A stretch of DNA of 64,000 bases, taken from positions 62,001 to 126,000 of the forward strand of contig NZ_QTQP01000011.1 of NCBI RefSeq assembly GCF_003854275.1, written 5' to 3'. Below, piece after piece: positions 9,629 to 17,531 of this stretch. Source of the DNA: Burkholderia sp. Bp8963 (GTDB lineage: Bacteria; Pseudomonadota; Gammaproteobacteria; Burkholderiales; Burkholderiaceae). Made by a program: the position numbers and the translations under genes. The first letter of the stretch is position 1; each line of letters starts with the position of its first letter. Under the pieces are notes generated by a model. The model made no database searches and was not told the origin of the DNA. It saw only the letters and a program-made list of their open reading frames with translations.

Positions 9629-9812
9629 TTGATGCGTATCTATGGCCTATCTATTACGTATTGATGGCCTAATCGTAGAGGCGAATCGGCCTACAATCAA
9701 GACAAAGGAAGATAGGGGAAACACCAACGGAGCCCGGCGCAATCGATGTCGAATCGAGTCGAATTCGCGTGCCGCAGGGGCGTGTGGCGGCAGCCGGAGC
9801 GCTTCGGGCTTC
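9629..9812. repeat. Upstream region B, homologous to upstream region A (24434-24620)
   Basis: About 185 bp that align by eye over their whole length with 24434-24620. Shared stretches include ATTACGTATTGA, GGCCTAATC, TAGGGGAAACACCAAC (9713-9728 and 24517-24532) and the more distant GATGTCGA. It contains promoter and operators of operon B. Duplication of a full control region ahead of two operons implies common regulation; the part above the -35 box is conserved too, suggesting an activator site or a recent duplication. Confidence 0.8.
9644..9700 (-). promoter_or_regulatory. Operon B promoter with three GGCCTA operator half-sites at 22-bp spacing
   Basis: Minus-strand sigma-70-like promoter: -35 TTGATT (9695-9700), 17-bp spacer, -10 TACGAT (9672-9677). 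GGCCTA (plus-strand reading) recurs at 9644-9649, 9666-9671 and 9688-9693, exactly 22 bp apart. One copy lies in the spacer, one abuts the -10, and one lies in the early transcribed region. This placement suits repression. The same layout is found at 24448-24504, and the palindrome ATAGGCCTAT occurs in the tetR-like promoter, so the 24845 regulator is the likely binder. Confidence 0.7.
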
Positions 9813-9860
9813 GGTCGCATCAAGACGATGGGATGGGCTTCTCCCATTCAAAGCAAACGT

Positions 9861-9885
9861 GCCGTTCAGTGCTCAACTGAACGGC
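9861..9885 (-). terminator. Possible terminator of operon A
   Basis: Perfect 9-bp inverted repeat GCCGTTCAG / CTGAACGGC with a 7-nt loop, about 60 bp after the last gene of operon A (stop at 9946). On the minus strand it is followed by ACGTTTGCTTT, a weak T-rich tail. It separates operon A from the operon B promoter. Confidence 0.5.
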
Positions 9886-9945
9886 TTCACCGTCTCGAAG
9901 GGTGCGTCGCAGCAAAGTCGGACATACCGCCAAGCGAAGCGGCCG

Positions 9946-10632
9946 TTAACGATGGTGCTCCAGGTCAGGAAGGGTATAACCGCGATTGAGGTTCGGTTCC
10001 TTTTCCTGCGCGCGCTCCAACGCACAATAGGCGTAATACAACGAAACGGATTGGTAAGACCAGGTAAGCAACGCGAATATATAGAAAATCACGTGATCGT
10101 CGTCACCAGGTATATGGTAGAAGTCATAAATGCTCGCAATAGTCTGCGCGGATACCAGTGCCAGGATCACGCCAACAGCGTTAAGCTTTTCTCCGACGCT
10201 CAGCAATCTCTTGGCAAAGTAAGCGAGGTAAATCGAGAACAAAGACCACATCACCAGATAGAAGTAGGGCTTGGGTTCAATCATAAAGTCCGCTGCCCAC
10301 ACAATAACGGCTGCCGCCAATGCACCCACCACATACACGACATCAGCGAAAATCGATGGCTTGTATCGATGCGTAACAGCCATCATGCCCGCGATGGCGA
10401 TAACCGGTACGCCGACAGCTCTGGAAAACGCATCGCAAAAAAGCGAGATGCTATAAAAGACCTGCGCGCCGGTTAAGGCATTGATCATTAAATTCGTCGC
10501 CGAGAACGTCACAACCAGCCACTCGATCCCGAGGAGGTAGTTACGTTTCTTGAGGAGTTTCACACCATAGACGAGGGAGGTCGCTATCAATGCAAGATCA
10601 GCAAGACAATAAAGATAAAATTTTAATTCCAT
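9946..10632 (-). CDS. Unknown multi-pass membrane protein
   Basis: 228 residues from ATG 10632 (MELKFYLYCLADLALIA); a TTG 12 nt upstream is in frame but has no better ribosome site. About seven hydrophobic segments are visible, with few charged residues between them; the C-terminus is hydrophilic. I do not recognise the family. DNA here is clearly more AT-rich than its neighbours, suggesting a different origin. It is the last gene of operon A, 27 bp after another orphan membrane gene and behind the cytochrome c/amine oxidase pair, so a membrane electron-transfer or transport role is possible but unproven. Confidence 0.65.
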   Translation of the reverse strand: MELKFYLYCLADLALIATSLVYGVKLLKKRNYLLGIEWLVVTFSATNLMINALTGAQVFYSISLFCDAFSRAVGVPVIAIAGMMAVTHRYKPSIFADVVYVVGALAAAVIVWAADFMIEPKPYFYLVMWSLFSIYLAYFAKRLLSVGEKLNAVGVILALVSAQTIASIYDFYHIPGDDDHVIFYIFALLTWSYQSVSLYYAYCALERAQEKEPNLNRGYTLPDLEHHR

Positions 10633-10659
10633 GATGAATTCCAATGATTAACTGGCATG

Positions 10660-11412
10660 TCAGGCGACCGACGCCATCCCGGTGCCCACGAGAGCCGGGG
10701 CGCGTTCGCGCAGTAAGCTGCTGCCGAAGAGAAACAGCCACAGAGGATGAATCGCGAGGGTGAGCTGCAGCGCCAATTCGCCGAGATCCCGCCAGCCGAT
10801 GAGATTGAGAATGAACTCGATGCCGAACACGCAAAGATCGAACGTGAGCAGACGGCCGAAGCCCCATTTCTCGGCGCGCAGGAAGCGTGCTGCGACGATT
10901 CCCCACAGCAGCAGGACCGGTGCTTCAGCGTTCCAGATACCTTGTGCGGCATTCTGCAGGGTGGGCCAGATGGCTTCGGCTGCCATCCTGGCCATCGGGT
11001 CGTTGCCCGCATGCAGGCCGGCCAGCGGTGCGAGCGTGAGGTTCAGCATGCCTGCGCCAACGATCCCCAGGATGGCGTACGCGGCGACCCCGGTCAGGGC
11101 AATGTCGGCCAGTACGCCCACGCGCTGCCGCATCCGCCCCCAGAGATAGCCGCCAACGGCCAGGAACGGCAGATACCAGCCGAGGATGTCGGCCCACATC
11201 GACAATCGATAAAGGTTCTGCGACGCCGGAGCGAATGAAAGCATCGCGGCGGGACGTTCGAAAACCTCGGCGTCGAAATTGGCCGCGGCTGCATACAGCA
11301 CCGCCATGCCCCAGCCGAGCACCGCGCCGATCACGGCCAGCCAGCCGACGAAGCGGCGCGGGTCGCTAACCATCACGTGTTGCGTCATGTGTTGTGTCAT
11401 GTGTTGTGTCAT
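10660..11412 (-). CDS. Unknown integral membrane protein with triplicated MTQH start
   Basis: 250 residues from ATG 11412, preceded by AAGGAG at 7 nt. The N-terminus is three copies of MTQH, each carrying a possible ATG (11412, 11400, 11388). About six to seven hydrophobic helices follow (FVGWLAVIGAVLGWGMAVLY first). Not recognised beyond being a hypothetical membrane protein. It lies 14 bp after the diheme cytochrome c gene, so the two are co-translated; a quinone- or cytochrome-linked membrane partner of the cytochrome is a reasonable but untested idea. Confidence 0.7.
   Translation of the reverse strand: MTQHMTQHMTQHVMVSDPRRFVGWLAVIGAVLGWGMAVLYAAAANFDAEVFERPAAMLSFAPASQNLYRLSMWADILGWYLPFLAVGGYLWGRMRQRVGVLADIALTGVAAYAILGIVGAGMLNLTLAPLAGLHAGNDPMARMAAEAIWPTLQNAAQGIWNAEAPVLLLWGIVAARFLRAEKWGFGRLLTFDLCVFGIEFILNLIGWRDLGELALQLTLAIHPLWLFLFGSSLLRERAPALVGTGMASVA
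11377..11412 (-). repeat. Three tandem 12-bp repeats at a start codon
   Basis: Plus-strand unit GTGTTGTGTCAT occurs at 11401-11412 and 11389-11400, and once with a single change (GTGTTGCGTCAT) at 11377-11388. Each unit encodes MTQH on the minus strand and contains an ATG in the same frame. Slippage could add or remove start codons without frameshift. Confidence 0.9.
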
Positions 11413-11426
11413 GGTCTTGCTCCTTC

Positions 11427-12116
11427 TTATCGGCTGGCGATGAATTGCGCCAGGTCTTCGATATCCCGTTGCGACAACCGACTGGCCATCGCCACCATCA
11501 CACCGGCGGCATCGCGGCGCGTGCCGCTCTTGAAGTTCGTAAGCTGATCGACCAGGTAGTCGTAGCCTTGCCCGGCCAATCGCGGATACGCGTCCTTCCC
11601 CTCCAGCTGCTGTCCGTGGCAGGCGGCGCAATTGTTGGCCTTGGCCAGCGCTTCGCCACGTGCCACGCGCGCCGCATCGGCATGGAAGGACGTGTTCGGC
11701 AACGGCGTCATCTGCGAGAAATGCGTCACCAAAGACTCGAACTCGCGCTCCGACAGGCTGAGTGCAAACGGCGTCATGGTCGGATCGCTGCGCTCGCCAC
11801 TGGCGAATGCCGTGAGCTGCTTCCTGAGATAAGCCTCTTTCTGACCCGCCAGGCGCGGATAGGCCTGGGTGCGCGCGTTGCCTTCGAAGCCGTGGCAGTA
11901 AATGCAGGCATCGCTGGCGCGCGGCCATGGACCGTTCACGCGTGCGTTGTCGCTCGAGATCTGGTCGATTTCGTTGCTCACTCGCAGCAAGCCATAGACT
12001 TCCGGTCCGTAGACGATGCCGGCGACCACGGCGACAGCTAACAGCAGCCAGCCCGACAGGATGAACATCCGCTTGCCGCGGCTGCGTGGTTTCGCTGTGG
12101 TATTGGTATTCATCAT
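11427..12116 (-). CDS. Membrane-anchored diheme cytochrome c
   Basis: 229 residues. One N-terminal helix (about 17-36) anchors the protein with the body in the periplasm. Two haem c sites are seen: C71-I-Y-C74-H75 and C163-A-A-C166-H167, each followed by a YPRLAGQ segment, showing an internal duplication of a class I c4-type domain. The start ATG overlaps the stop of the amine oxidase gene (ATGA), so the two are translationally coupled. In Pseudomonas nicotine catabolism the flavin amine oxidase-family enzyme NicA2 passes electrons to a cytochrome c (CycN) rather than to oxygen; this pair may work in the same way. A relic of a second copy lies at 13644-13744. Confidence 0.9.
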   Translation of the reverse strand: MMNTNTTAKPRSRGKRMFILSGWLLLAVAVVAGIVYGPEVYGLLRVSNEIDQISSDNARVNGPWPRASDACIYCHGFEGNARTQAYPRLAGQKEAYLRKQLTAFASGERSDPTMTPFALSLSEREFESLVTHFSQMTPLPNTSFHADAARVARGEALAKANNCAACHGQQLEGKDAYPRLAGQGYDYLVDQLTNFKSGTRRDAAGVMVAMASRLSQRDIEDLAQFIASR

Positions 12117-13609
12117 GCCCTCCCCCCAGCCACGGCCTGCAGCGCCTGCAATGCCGCCTTATGGCCGGAACGCACTGCACCATCCATGTAGCCCGCCCAG
12201 ATTTCCGCCGTTTCCGTGCCCGACCAGATCAGCCGGCCGACAGACGGATGCAAGGCTTCACCGTACGTGGTGAGAAAACCGGGCGGCATCGGCGAGACGC
12301 AGGTCAGCGTCCATTTATCTGCCTTGAGCCAGTCGCGCTGGTGGAACGCGATCGGATGCAGTGCTTCGTCGCCGAACGCGTCGGCATAGATGCGCGAAAG
12401 CTCGGCCTCGGCCGCCTTCGGGTCGGCCGGCAGCATGCTGATGTGCACGAACGCGTTGATCACGCCGAACGAGAGATCCTCCGGCGAGTTGTCGTAGGCC
12501 CATAACACCGGCCCCTTCGGTTGAAAGATCCAGCCGTTCAAGCCCTTGTCGCGCCAGAACGCTTTCTTGTAGACATGCGTCGTCTTGCGTCCAGGCGCAA
12601 ACGCAGGCCAGCGGCGCTGCATTTCGCGGCGTTTTTCCGGCAGCGGCGGGTCGAACGCGATCTGGTTGCACAGCGTCGGCGAGAGCGCGACGATCACGTT
12701 GCGCGCACGGATCACGCCATTCGGGGTGTGGATGGCAACCGGTCCGTTCTGCCAGTTCTCGATGCGCAGCACGGGGGTCGACAGGCGGACCTTGTCGCCC
12801 AGCGCCTGCGCCATCTTGATCGACAGGATCTGCGAGCCACCCGAGAGACGGGTCTCCTGCGCACCGCCCTTGACCGCTTCGAGCCGGTCGTAATTGCATT
12901 CGGCCGAATTGACCATCGACAACCAGTGCAGGAGCGACAGCCTTGCCGGCGTGGTGCCGCCGGTAATCTCCAGGCCGGTCGACCAACCGATCTGGTCTGC
13001 CGGTGCAATGTTCTTTTTCGCCAGCCAGTCGCCGACCGACAGCGCGTCGAATTCGGCGGCGCGCGGCGCCTTCCATGGCGCGCCGGACGGCACGCTCCTG
13101 GCCATCTCCTCGAGTTCATGCGCAATCTTCGGATCCGTGCCGAATCCACCCTCGGTATCGACTACGGCACGAGCGCCACCGGCCAGCATCGTGGACTTGC
13201 CCTGCCAGTACGTGGGAAACGTGCCGACACCCAGCTCGCGGGCCAGATCGGCGACCGCGGTCTGCCCCGGCCCGATCCACTGGCCGCCCGCTTCCGAGAA
13301 ATAGCCGTTGCCGAGGTCGTGATTGAGGGTGCGTCCGCCGACACGGTCGCGCGCCTCGAGTACGACGAACGACTCGCATCCGGCACGTTTCAGGTCACGT
13401 GCCGCGGTCAGGCCTGCCAGCCCGGCGCCGATGATGGCAACCTCGAGCACGTCGCGCTCATCGCTTGCGGCACTCGCCGCGCTCGCCAACGTCGGCAGTA
13501 CCGCTGCCGTCGCCGCTGCCGTCACCGACGCGGCCATACCGAGAAAGCCGCGACGCGTGAGCGCGGCCGTCTCCGGCGCCTCATCGCGTTTCTTTACAAC
13601 ATCGTCCAT
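12113..13609 (-). CDS. Tat-exported flavin-containing amine oxidase/dehydrogenase
   Basis: 498 residues. A Tat leader carries the twin arginine R19-R20 (LTRRGFLGM) and a hydrophobic stretch ending near ASAASA. The FAD-binding Rossmann motif GAGLAGL starts at G61, then VLEARDRVGGR, then AGGQWIGPGQ; the C-terminal GTETAEIWAGYMDGAVRSG is the second FAD motif of the monoamine-oxidase superfamily. The predicted reaction is oxidation of a C-N bond to an imine, which then hydrolyses. Export and coupling to a diheme cytochrome c point to a periplasmic dehydrogenase of the NicA2 type rather than a true oxidase. Substrate unknown. Confident of family; the electron acceptor is inference. Confidence 0.88.
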   Translation of the reverse strand: MDDVVKKRDEAPETAALTRRGFLGMAASVTAAATAAVLPTLASAASAASDERDVLEVAIIGAGLAGLTAARDLKRAGCESFVVLEARDRVGGRTLNHDLGNGYFSEAGGQWIGPGQTAVADLARELGVGTFPTYWQGKSTMLAGGARAVVDTEGGFGTDPKIAHELEEMARSVPSGAPWKAPRAAEFDALSVGDWLAKKNIAPADQIGWSTGLEITGGTTPARLSLLHWLSMVNSAECNYDRLEAVKGGAQETRLSGGSQILSIKMAQALGDKVRLSTPVLRIENWQNGPVAIHTPNGVIRARNVIVALSPTLCNQIAFDPPLPEKRREMQRRWPAFAPGRKTTHVYKKAFWRDKGLNGWIFQPKGPVLWAYDNSPEDLSFGVINAFVHISMLPADPKAAEAELSRIYADAFGDEALHPIAFHQRDWLKADKWTLTCVSPMPPGFLTTYGEALHPSVGRLIWSGTETAEIWAGYMDGAVRSGHKAALQALQAVAGGRA

Positions 13610-13643
13610 CTTGTCTCCTGCTTACCTTGAAAAATCTGGAGTA

Positions 13644-13744
13644 CTATCGGCTTGCGATGTATTGCGCCAGGTCATCGATAGCCCGTTGCGACAACGGACC
13701 GGCCATCGCCACCATCGCCCCGGTGGCATCGCGGCGCGTGCCGC
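13644..13744 (-). pseudogene. Relic of a second diheme cytochrome c gene (3' end only)
   Basis: About 100 bp nearly identical to the 3' end of the cytochrome c gene at 11427-11530. Read on the minus strand it gives GTRRDATGAMVAMAGPLSQ, then RAIDDLAQYIASR and a stop, against the intact copy's GTRRDAAGVMVAMASRLSQ...DLAQFIASR. Nothing of the haem sites remains. It lies between the acyl-CoA dehydrogenase stop and the amine oxidase start, showing that a cytochrome c gene, or a cytochrome/oxidase unit, was once duplicated and then mostly deleted here. Confidence 0.85.
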
Positions 13745-13754
13745 AGCGCATTAC

Positions 13755-15578
13755 TCAGAACCACTGCTCCGGCATGGTCAAAGGGGTTGTTTCCACCGGA
13801 TTGAGCACGGCGAGCCATGCGGCTACTTTGGGCATTTCCCATCCGAAGAAGTAGTCGCACGCCGCGAGCTTGCCGCGATGGAAGTCGCTTCCGGTCGGGC
13901 CGCTCTCGAGCGTGTTGGCCACAATCGCCTGATCGAGCCAGATCCAGCCGACGACGACATGGCCAAATGCTTCAAGGTAGGCGGCCGCATTCGCCAGCTG
14001 GAGCTCCGGGTCGTCAAGCCGGTGGAGCTTGCCGGTGACGATGCGGATGCGCTCCCACGCGCATTCGAGCGTGCTGGCATGGCGTTGGAGCGCATCGGTC
14101 GACCGCGCTCTGGAGACCGTGGCGGAGATTTTCCTGTCCAGAACCGTCATGGCGGCATTGCCGTTTGCACGGGTCTTGCGGCCGAGCAGGTCGAGCGCCT
14201 GAATGCCGAATGTGCCTTCGTGTATCGGGTTGAGCCGGTTGTCGCGATAGAACTGCTCGACGTTGTATTCGCGCGTGTACCCATAACCGCCGTGCACCTG
14301 AATGGCGAGATCGTTGGCGACGAGGCCCCATTGTGACGACCAGCTCTTAACGACGGGGGTGAGCAGGTCAAGCAGGCACTGCGCCTCTTCGCGGCCGTGG
14401 GCGTCTTCCAGCGAATGAATGTCGTCGCTGAGACGAGCCGCGTACAGACATAACGCGAGCGCGCCGGATACATACGCCTTCTGTGCCAGCAGCATGCGCC
14501 GGACATCGGCATGGCGAATGATGGAGACTTGAGCGGATGTGGGCGATCGGTCGCCGCGTGTCCGCCCCTGCAGGCGCGTTTTCGCATAATCCAGTGCGTG
14601 CAGATAGCCCGTATAGCCAATCGCGGCGGCGCCCAGGCCGACCGAGATGCGCGCCTCGTTCATCATGTGGAACATGTAAGCCAGCCCTTTGCCGGGCTCG
14701 CCAACGATCTCTCCGATTGCGCCAGCCTCGCCTTCCGGACGGTAGCGACCCTCACCGAAATTCAGCAGGCAATTCACGGTGCCGCGATAACCCATCTTGT
14801 GATTGATGCCGGCAAGGACGACATCATTTCGCTGCCCCGGCTGCCCGTCGGCGTCGATCAACTTGCGCGGAACGGTGAAGAGCGATATGCCTTGAACCCC
14901 TGGAGGAAGCTGGCCGTTCTCATCGGGAATTTTTGCCAGCACCAGATGGACGATGTTCTCGGAAATCTCATGATCTCCACCGGAGATCCACATCTTGTTG
15001 CCGAACAGGCGGTAGCGACCATCGCCGCTTGGGACCGCACGCGTCCGAATATCGGCAAGACTCGACCCGGCCTGCGGCTCCGACAAGCACATCGTGCCAA
15101 AACATCGGCCATCCGCCATGGCCTTGACGTAGTGCGCCACGCGCGCCCGGTCGCCGTGGGCAATCAGCAGATTCGCGTTGGCGATGGTGAGGAGCGGATA
15201 GCCTGCCGTTCCAGTATTCGCCGCAAACAAATAGGCCATGCCGGCGCGTTCCACCGTGCTCGGCAAGCTCATGCCGTTCCACTCGGCAGGGAACGCGGCA
15301 CTGACCAGGCCGGCGTCTGCAAATGCCCGCAATGCGACACCCACCTCCGGGTTGATGGTGACGCGTTCGCCATCAAATGCGGGCTCGTTGCTGTCGTTCT
15401 TCTTGTTATGTGGTTTGAAGAGATCCGTGGCGAGCGATTCGTACACATCCAGCACGGATGTATAGTCGAATCGATCCTGCCCGGCAAACCGTTGCCGACG
15501 AGCAAGAGACTCGACTTGCAGCCAGTCGAAAAGGATGAACTCCACATCGCGGCGGGGGAGAATGAGTTCGCTAGTCAT
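13755..15578 (-). CDS. Acyl-CoA dehydrogenase, long DmdC/AidB-like type
   Basis: 607 residues, well above the ~380 of classical acyl-CoA dehydrogenases; the extra N-terminal helix (residues 1-40, EFILFDWLQVESL) and ~100-residue C-terminal domain are those of the DmdC (3-methylmercaptopropionyl-CoA dehydrogenase) subfamily. FAD/substrate motifs MCLSEPQAGSSL and KMWISGGDHE are visible, and the catalytic Glu is probably in NPIHEGTFGIQ. It likely introduces a 2,3-double bond in an acyl-CoA intermediate of the pathway. It has a normal length and an intact frame. The cytochrome relic lies just downstream of its stop. Confidence 0.88.
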   Translation of the reverse strand: MTSELILPRRDVEFILFDWLQVESLARRQRFAGQDRFDYTSVLDVYESLATDLFKPHNKKNDSNEPAFDGERVTINPEVGVALRAFADAGLVSAAFPAEWNGMSLPSTVERAGMAYLFAANTGTAGYPLLTIANANLLIAHGDRARVAHYVKAMADGRCFGTMCLSEPQAGSSLADIRTRAVPSGDGRYRLFGNKMWISGGDHEISENIVHLVLAKIPDENGQLPPGVQGISLFTVPRKLIDADGQPGQRNDVVLAGINHKMGYRGTVNCLLNFGEGRYRPEGEAGAIGEIVGEPGKGLAYMFHMMNEARISVGLGAAAIGYTGYLHALDYAKTRLQGRTRGDRSPTSAQVSIIRHADVRRMLLAQKAYVSGALALCLYAARLSDDIHSLEDAHGREEAQCLLDLLTPVVKSWSSQWGLVANDLAIQVHGGYGYTREYNVEQFYRDNRLNPIHEGTFGIQALDLLGRKTRANGNAAMTVLDRKISATVSRARSTDALQRHASTLECAWERIRIVTGKLHRLDDPELQLANAAAYLEAFGHVVVGWIWLDQAIVANTLESGPTGSDFHRGKLAACDYFFGWEMPKVAAWLAVLNPVETTPLTMPEQWF

Positions 15579-15687
15579 GGAATCGAATGAATGGGTTTTG
15601 TGGCCTTCGCGAGCAGTCGATGCCTGACTCGACGCCGATCGCCGGCTCCTTCCCGCGCAGCCCGCGGGAGGGACTGATGCACTGGCG

Positions 15688-16566
15688 CTAGTCGAAGCAG
15701 CCGACCTCGACGAAGTCGTCCTGCTTGAGCAACGAGTGCGGATCAGACATCAGCCCGTTGCGTTCGACGAACCCCGCATAGGTCGTGCTGCATGACCATC
15801 CAAGCAGCCGCTGCATTTCCTCAGGAAAGCGCTTGACTCGCTCGATAGGCAAAGTCAGGTAGTGGTTCTCTTCCTGTCGCAGGATCGCAAGGTCATACGA
15901 CATGGTCAGTCCCGTACGCGGGGCATTGCTGCGGTTCTGACCACCTCCGTGGTACGTCGACCCAATGAATATCAGTGCGTCGCCGGCGTCCATCGAGGTC
16001 GGGATCGCCTCTTCTTGCTTTGGCATGCGTTCGTCATCCCACTTGTGGCTCCCCGGGATGACCAAGGTCCCGCCGTTCTCTTCGGAAAAATCGGTGATGG
16101 CGATCATGATCTGCACACGAGCCTCCCGGTTGTATCCGGGGTGTCGCCAAAGCCAGACCGAATCGTCACGGTGCAAGGGTTGCACGCCTTGACCAGGCCG
16201 AATCTGAATGGCTTGCGTAACGCCCACCTGAATATCGGGCGCTACGTCGACCTGGTTTTCACCGCTCCAGACCTTGATCGGCGTCTGCAGGATGAGGCGC
16301 GCCGTTTCGAGATACAGAGGGTTCAGCGCGACGTCGACCATATGGTCGGTTCGCGCAAACAGACGTGACAGCCTCCGCGTTTGTGTACCTGCGAAGTATT
16401 CGTCCACCCCGTTCGGGGTAGTCTCAAGCAACGGAAGAAGATCCTTCTTCAGATTCTCGAGCAGGCTTTGGCTGAGGAACCCTTTTACGATCGCACCACC
16501 GTCGTCCTTGATGACCGACGCAAGTTCTGCGGGCGTAGCTGAATTGGAAAATCGCTTGACGGACAT
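15688..16566 (-). CDS. Phytanoyl-CoA dioxygenase (PhyH) family protein, operon A
   Basis: 292 residues with the facial triad H132-R-D134 (LHRDD) and H206 (YHGGGQ), with RTGLTMSYD downstream supplying a likely 2-oxoglutarate-binding Arg. GGTLVIPGSHKW is the usual PhyH strand before the distal His. Expected to be a non-haem Fe(II), 2-oxoglutarate and oxygen-dependent hydroxylase. It sits between the SDR and the DmdC-type dehydrogenase, which fits hydroxylation followed by oxidation of the alcohol by the SDR. Distinct from the operon B PhyH protein. Confidence 0.87.
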   Translation of the reverse strand: MSVKRFSNSATPAELASVIKDDGGAIVKGFLSQSLLENLKKDLLPLLETTPNGVDEYFAGTQTRRLSRLFARTDHMVDVALNPLYLETARLILQTPIKVWSGENQVDVAPDIQVGVTQAIQIRPGQGVQPLHRDDSVWLWRHPGYNREARVQIMIAITDFSEENGGTLVIPGSHKWDDERMPKQEEAIPTSMDAGDALIFIGSTYHGGGQNRSNAPRTGLTMSYDLAILRQEENHYLTLPIERVKRFPEEMQRLLGWSCSTTYAGFVERNGLMSDPHSLLKQDDFVEVGCFD

Positions 16567-16686
16567 GGTGTTACCTCACGATGAGGTGAATGATTGAACA
16601 ACTGAGAGCGCGTTCAGCTTCATGACTTCCGCGCTCATTCGAAATTGCCGTATGCATCGTCGGCTGCATGTCAGACGACAGTGCCT

Positions 16687-17463
16687 TTACATCCAGCTCA
16701 GTACCTGGCCGCCATCGACGACAATCACCGAGCCGGTCATGTAGCTGCCCGCGTCGGACGACAGCAGCAGGGTCGCCCCGTCGAGCTGCTCGACCTCGCC
16801 GATCTTGCGCATCGGGATACGCTTGATCAGGTTCTCCTCCAGCCCCTTCTCTTCGAAAGACGCATGCATTTCCGTCCTGAAGTTTCCGGGGCACAGTGCG
16901 TTGACCCGAACCCCCTTTCCTGCGAGTTCGAGCGCCATGGATTGCGTCAAACTGATCAGCGCGGCTTTGGAGGCGCCATAACTCGTCATGTATCCACCCG
17001 CACGCAAGCCGGACGTCGAAACGACATTGATGATGGAGCCACTGCGTCGCGCGGCCATTCTGTTGGCCGCCTGCTGAGCGAGGAGAAATGCGCCACGAAA
17101 GTTGATATCGAAAACCCGATCGATGTCTTCCGCTCGCTGAGAAAGAAAGCGCTCGGTGTAGATGACACCTGCGTTGTTGAACAGGATGTCGATTGGCCCG
17201 CCAACCTGGCTCTCGGCTTGAGCCCACGCTTGCGCAATCGAGCCGGGGTCACTCACGTCGAGGGGCACGCTGGACGCAGCGTGCCCCTCTGCGCGCAGGC
17301 GTTCCACATGGGCCTCCAGCAGACTGGCACGTCGGGCGGCAAGAACAACGCTTGCGCCCGCCTTCGCCATCAACTCCGCAACATGCAAGCCAATGCCACT
17401 GGAAGCACCGCTGATGAAGGCCGCCTTGCCATGCAAACTGAACAAGGATTGAATGTTGTTCAT
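16687..17463 (-). CDS. Short-chain dehydrogenase/reductase
   Basis: 258 residues from ATG 17463 (MNNIQSL); an upstream ATG at 17547 would overlap the preceding gene. Classical SDR features: GASSGIG at 19-25, NNAG at 97-100, S149/S150, Y162-G-A-S-K166, and a C-terminal MTGSVIVVDGG. NAD(P)-dependent oxidation of an alcohol, for example a 3-hydroxyacyl-CoA or a hydroxylated ring, is expected. Neighbours (acyl-CoA dehydrogenases, thiolase) favour a beta-oxidation-like role, with the upstream PhyH as a possible source of the hydroxyl group. Confidence 0.9.
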   Translation of the reverse strand: MNNIQSLFSLHGKAAFISGASSGIGLHVAELMAKAGASVVLAARRASLLEAHVERLRAEGHAASSVPLDVSDPGSIAQAWAQAESQVGGPIDILFNNAGVIYTERFLSQRAEDIDRVFDINFRGAFLLAQQAANRMAARRSGSIINVVSTSGLRAGGYMTSYGASKAALISLTQSMALELAGKGVRVNALCPGNFRTEMHASFEEKGLEENLIKRIPMRKIGEVEQLDGATLLLSSDAGSYMTGSVIVVDGGQVLSWM

Positions 17464-17531
17464 CGATGTCTCTTCATGAATCGTTTTGGTCACTTCCTGG
17501 CGGTTGCGGCTGCCGTGCCCACTCGCGACAC

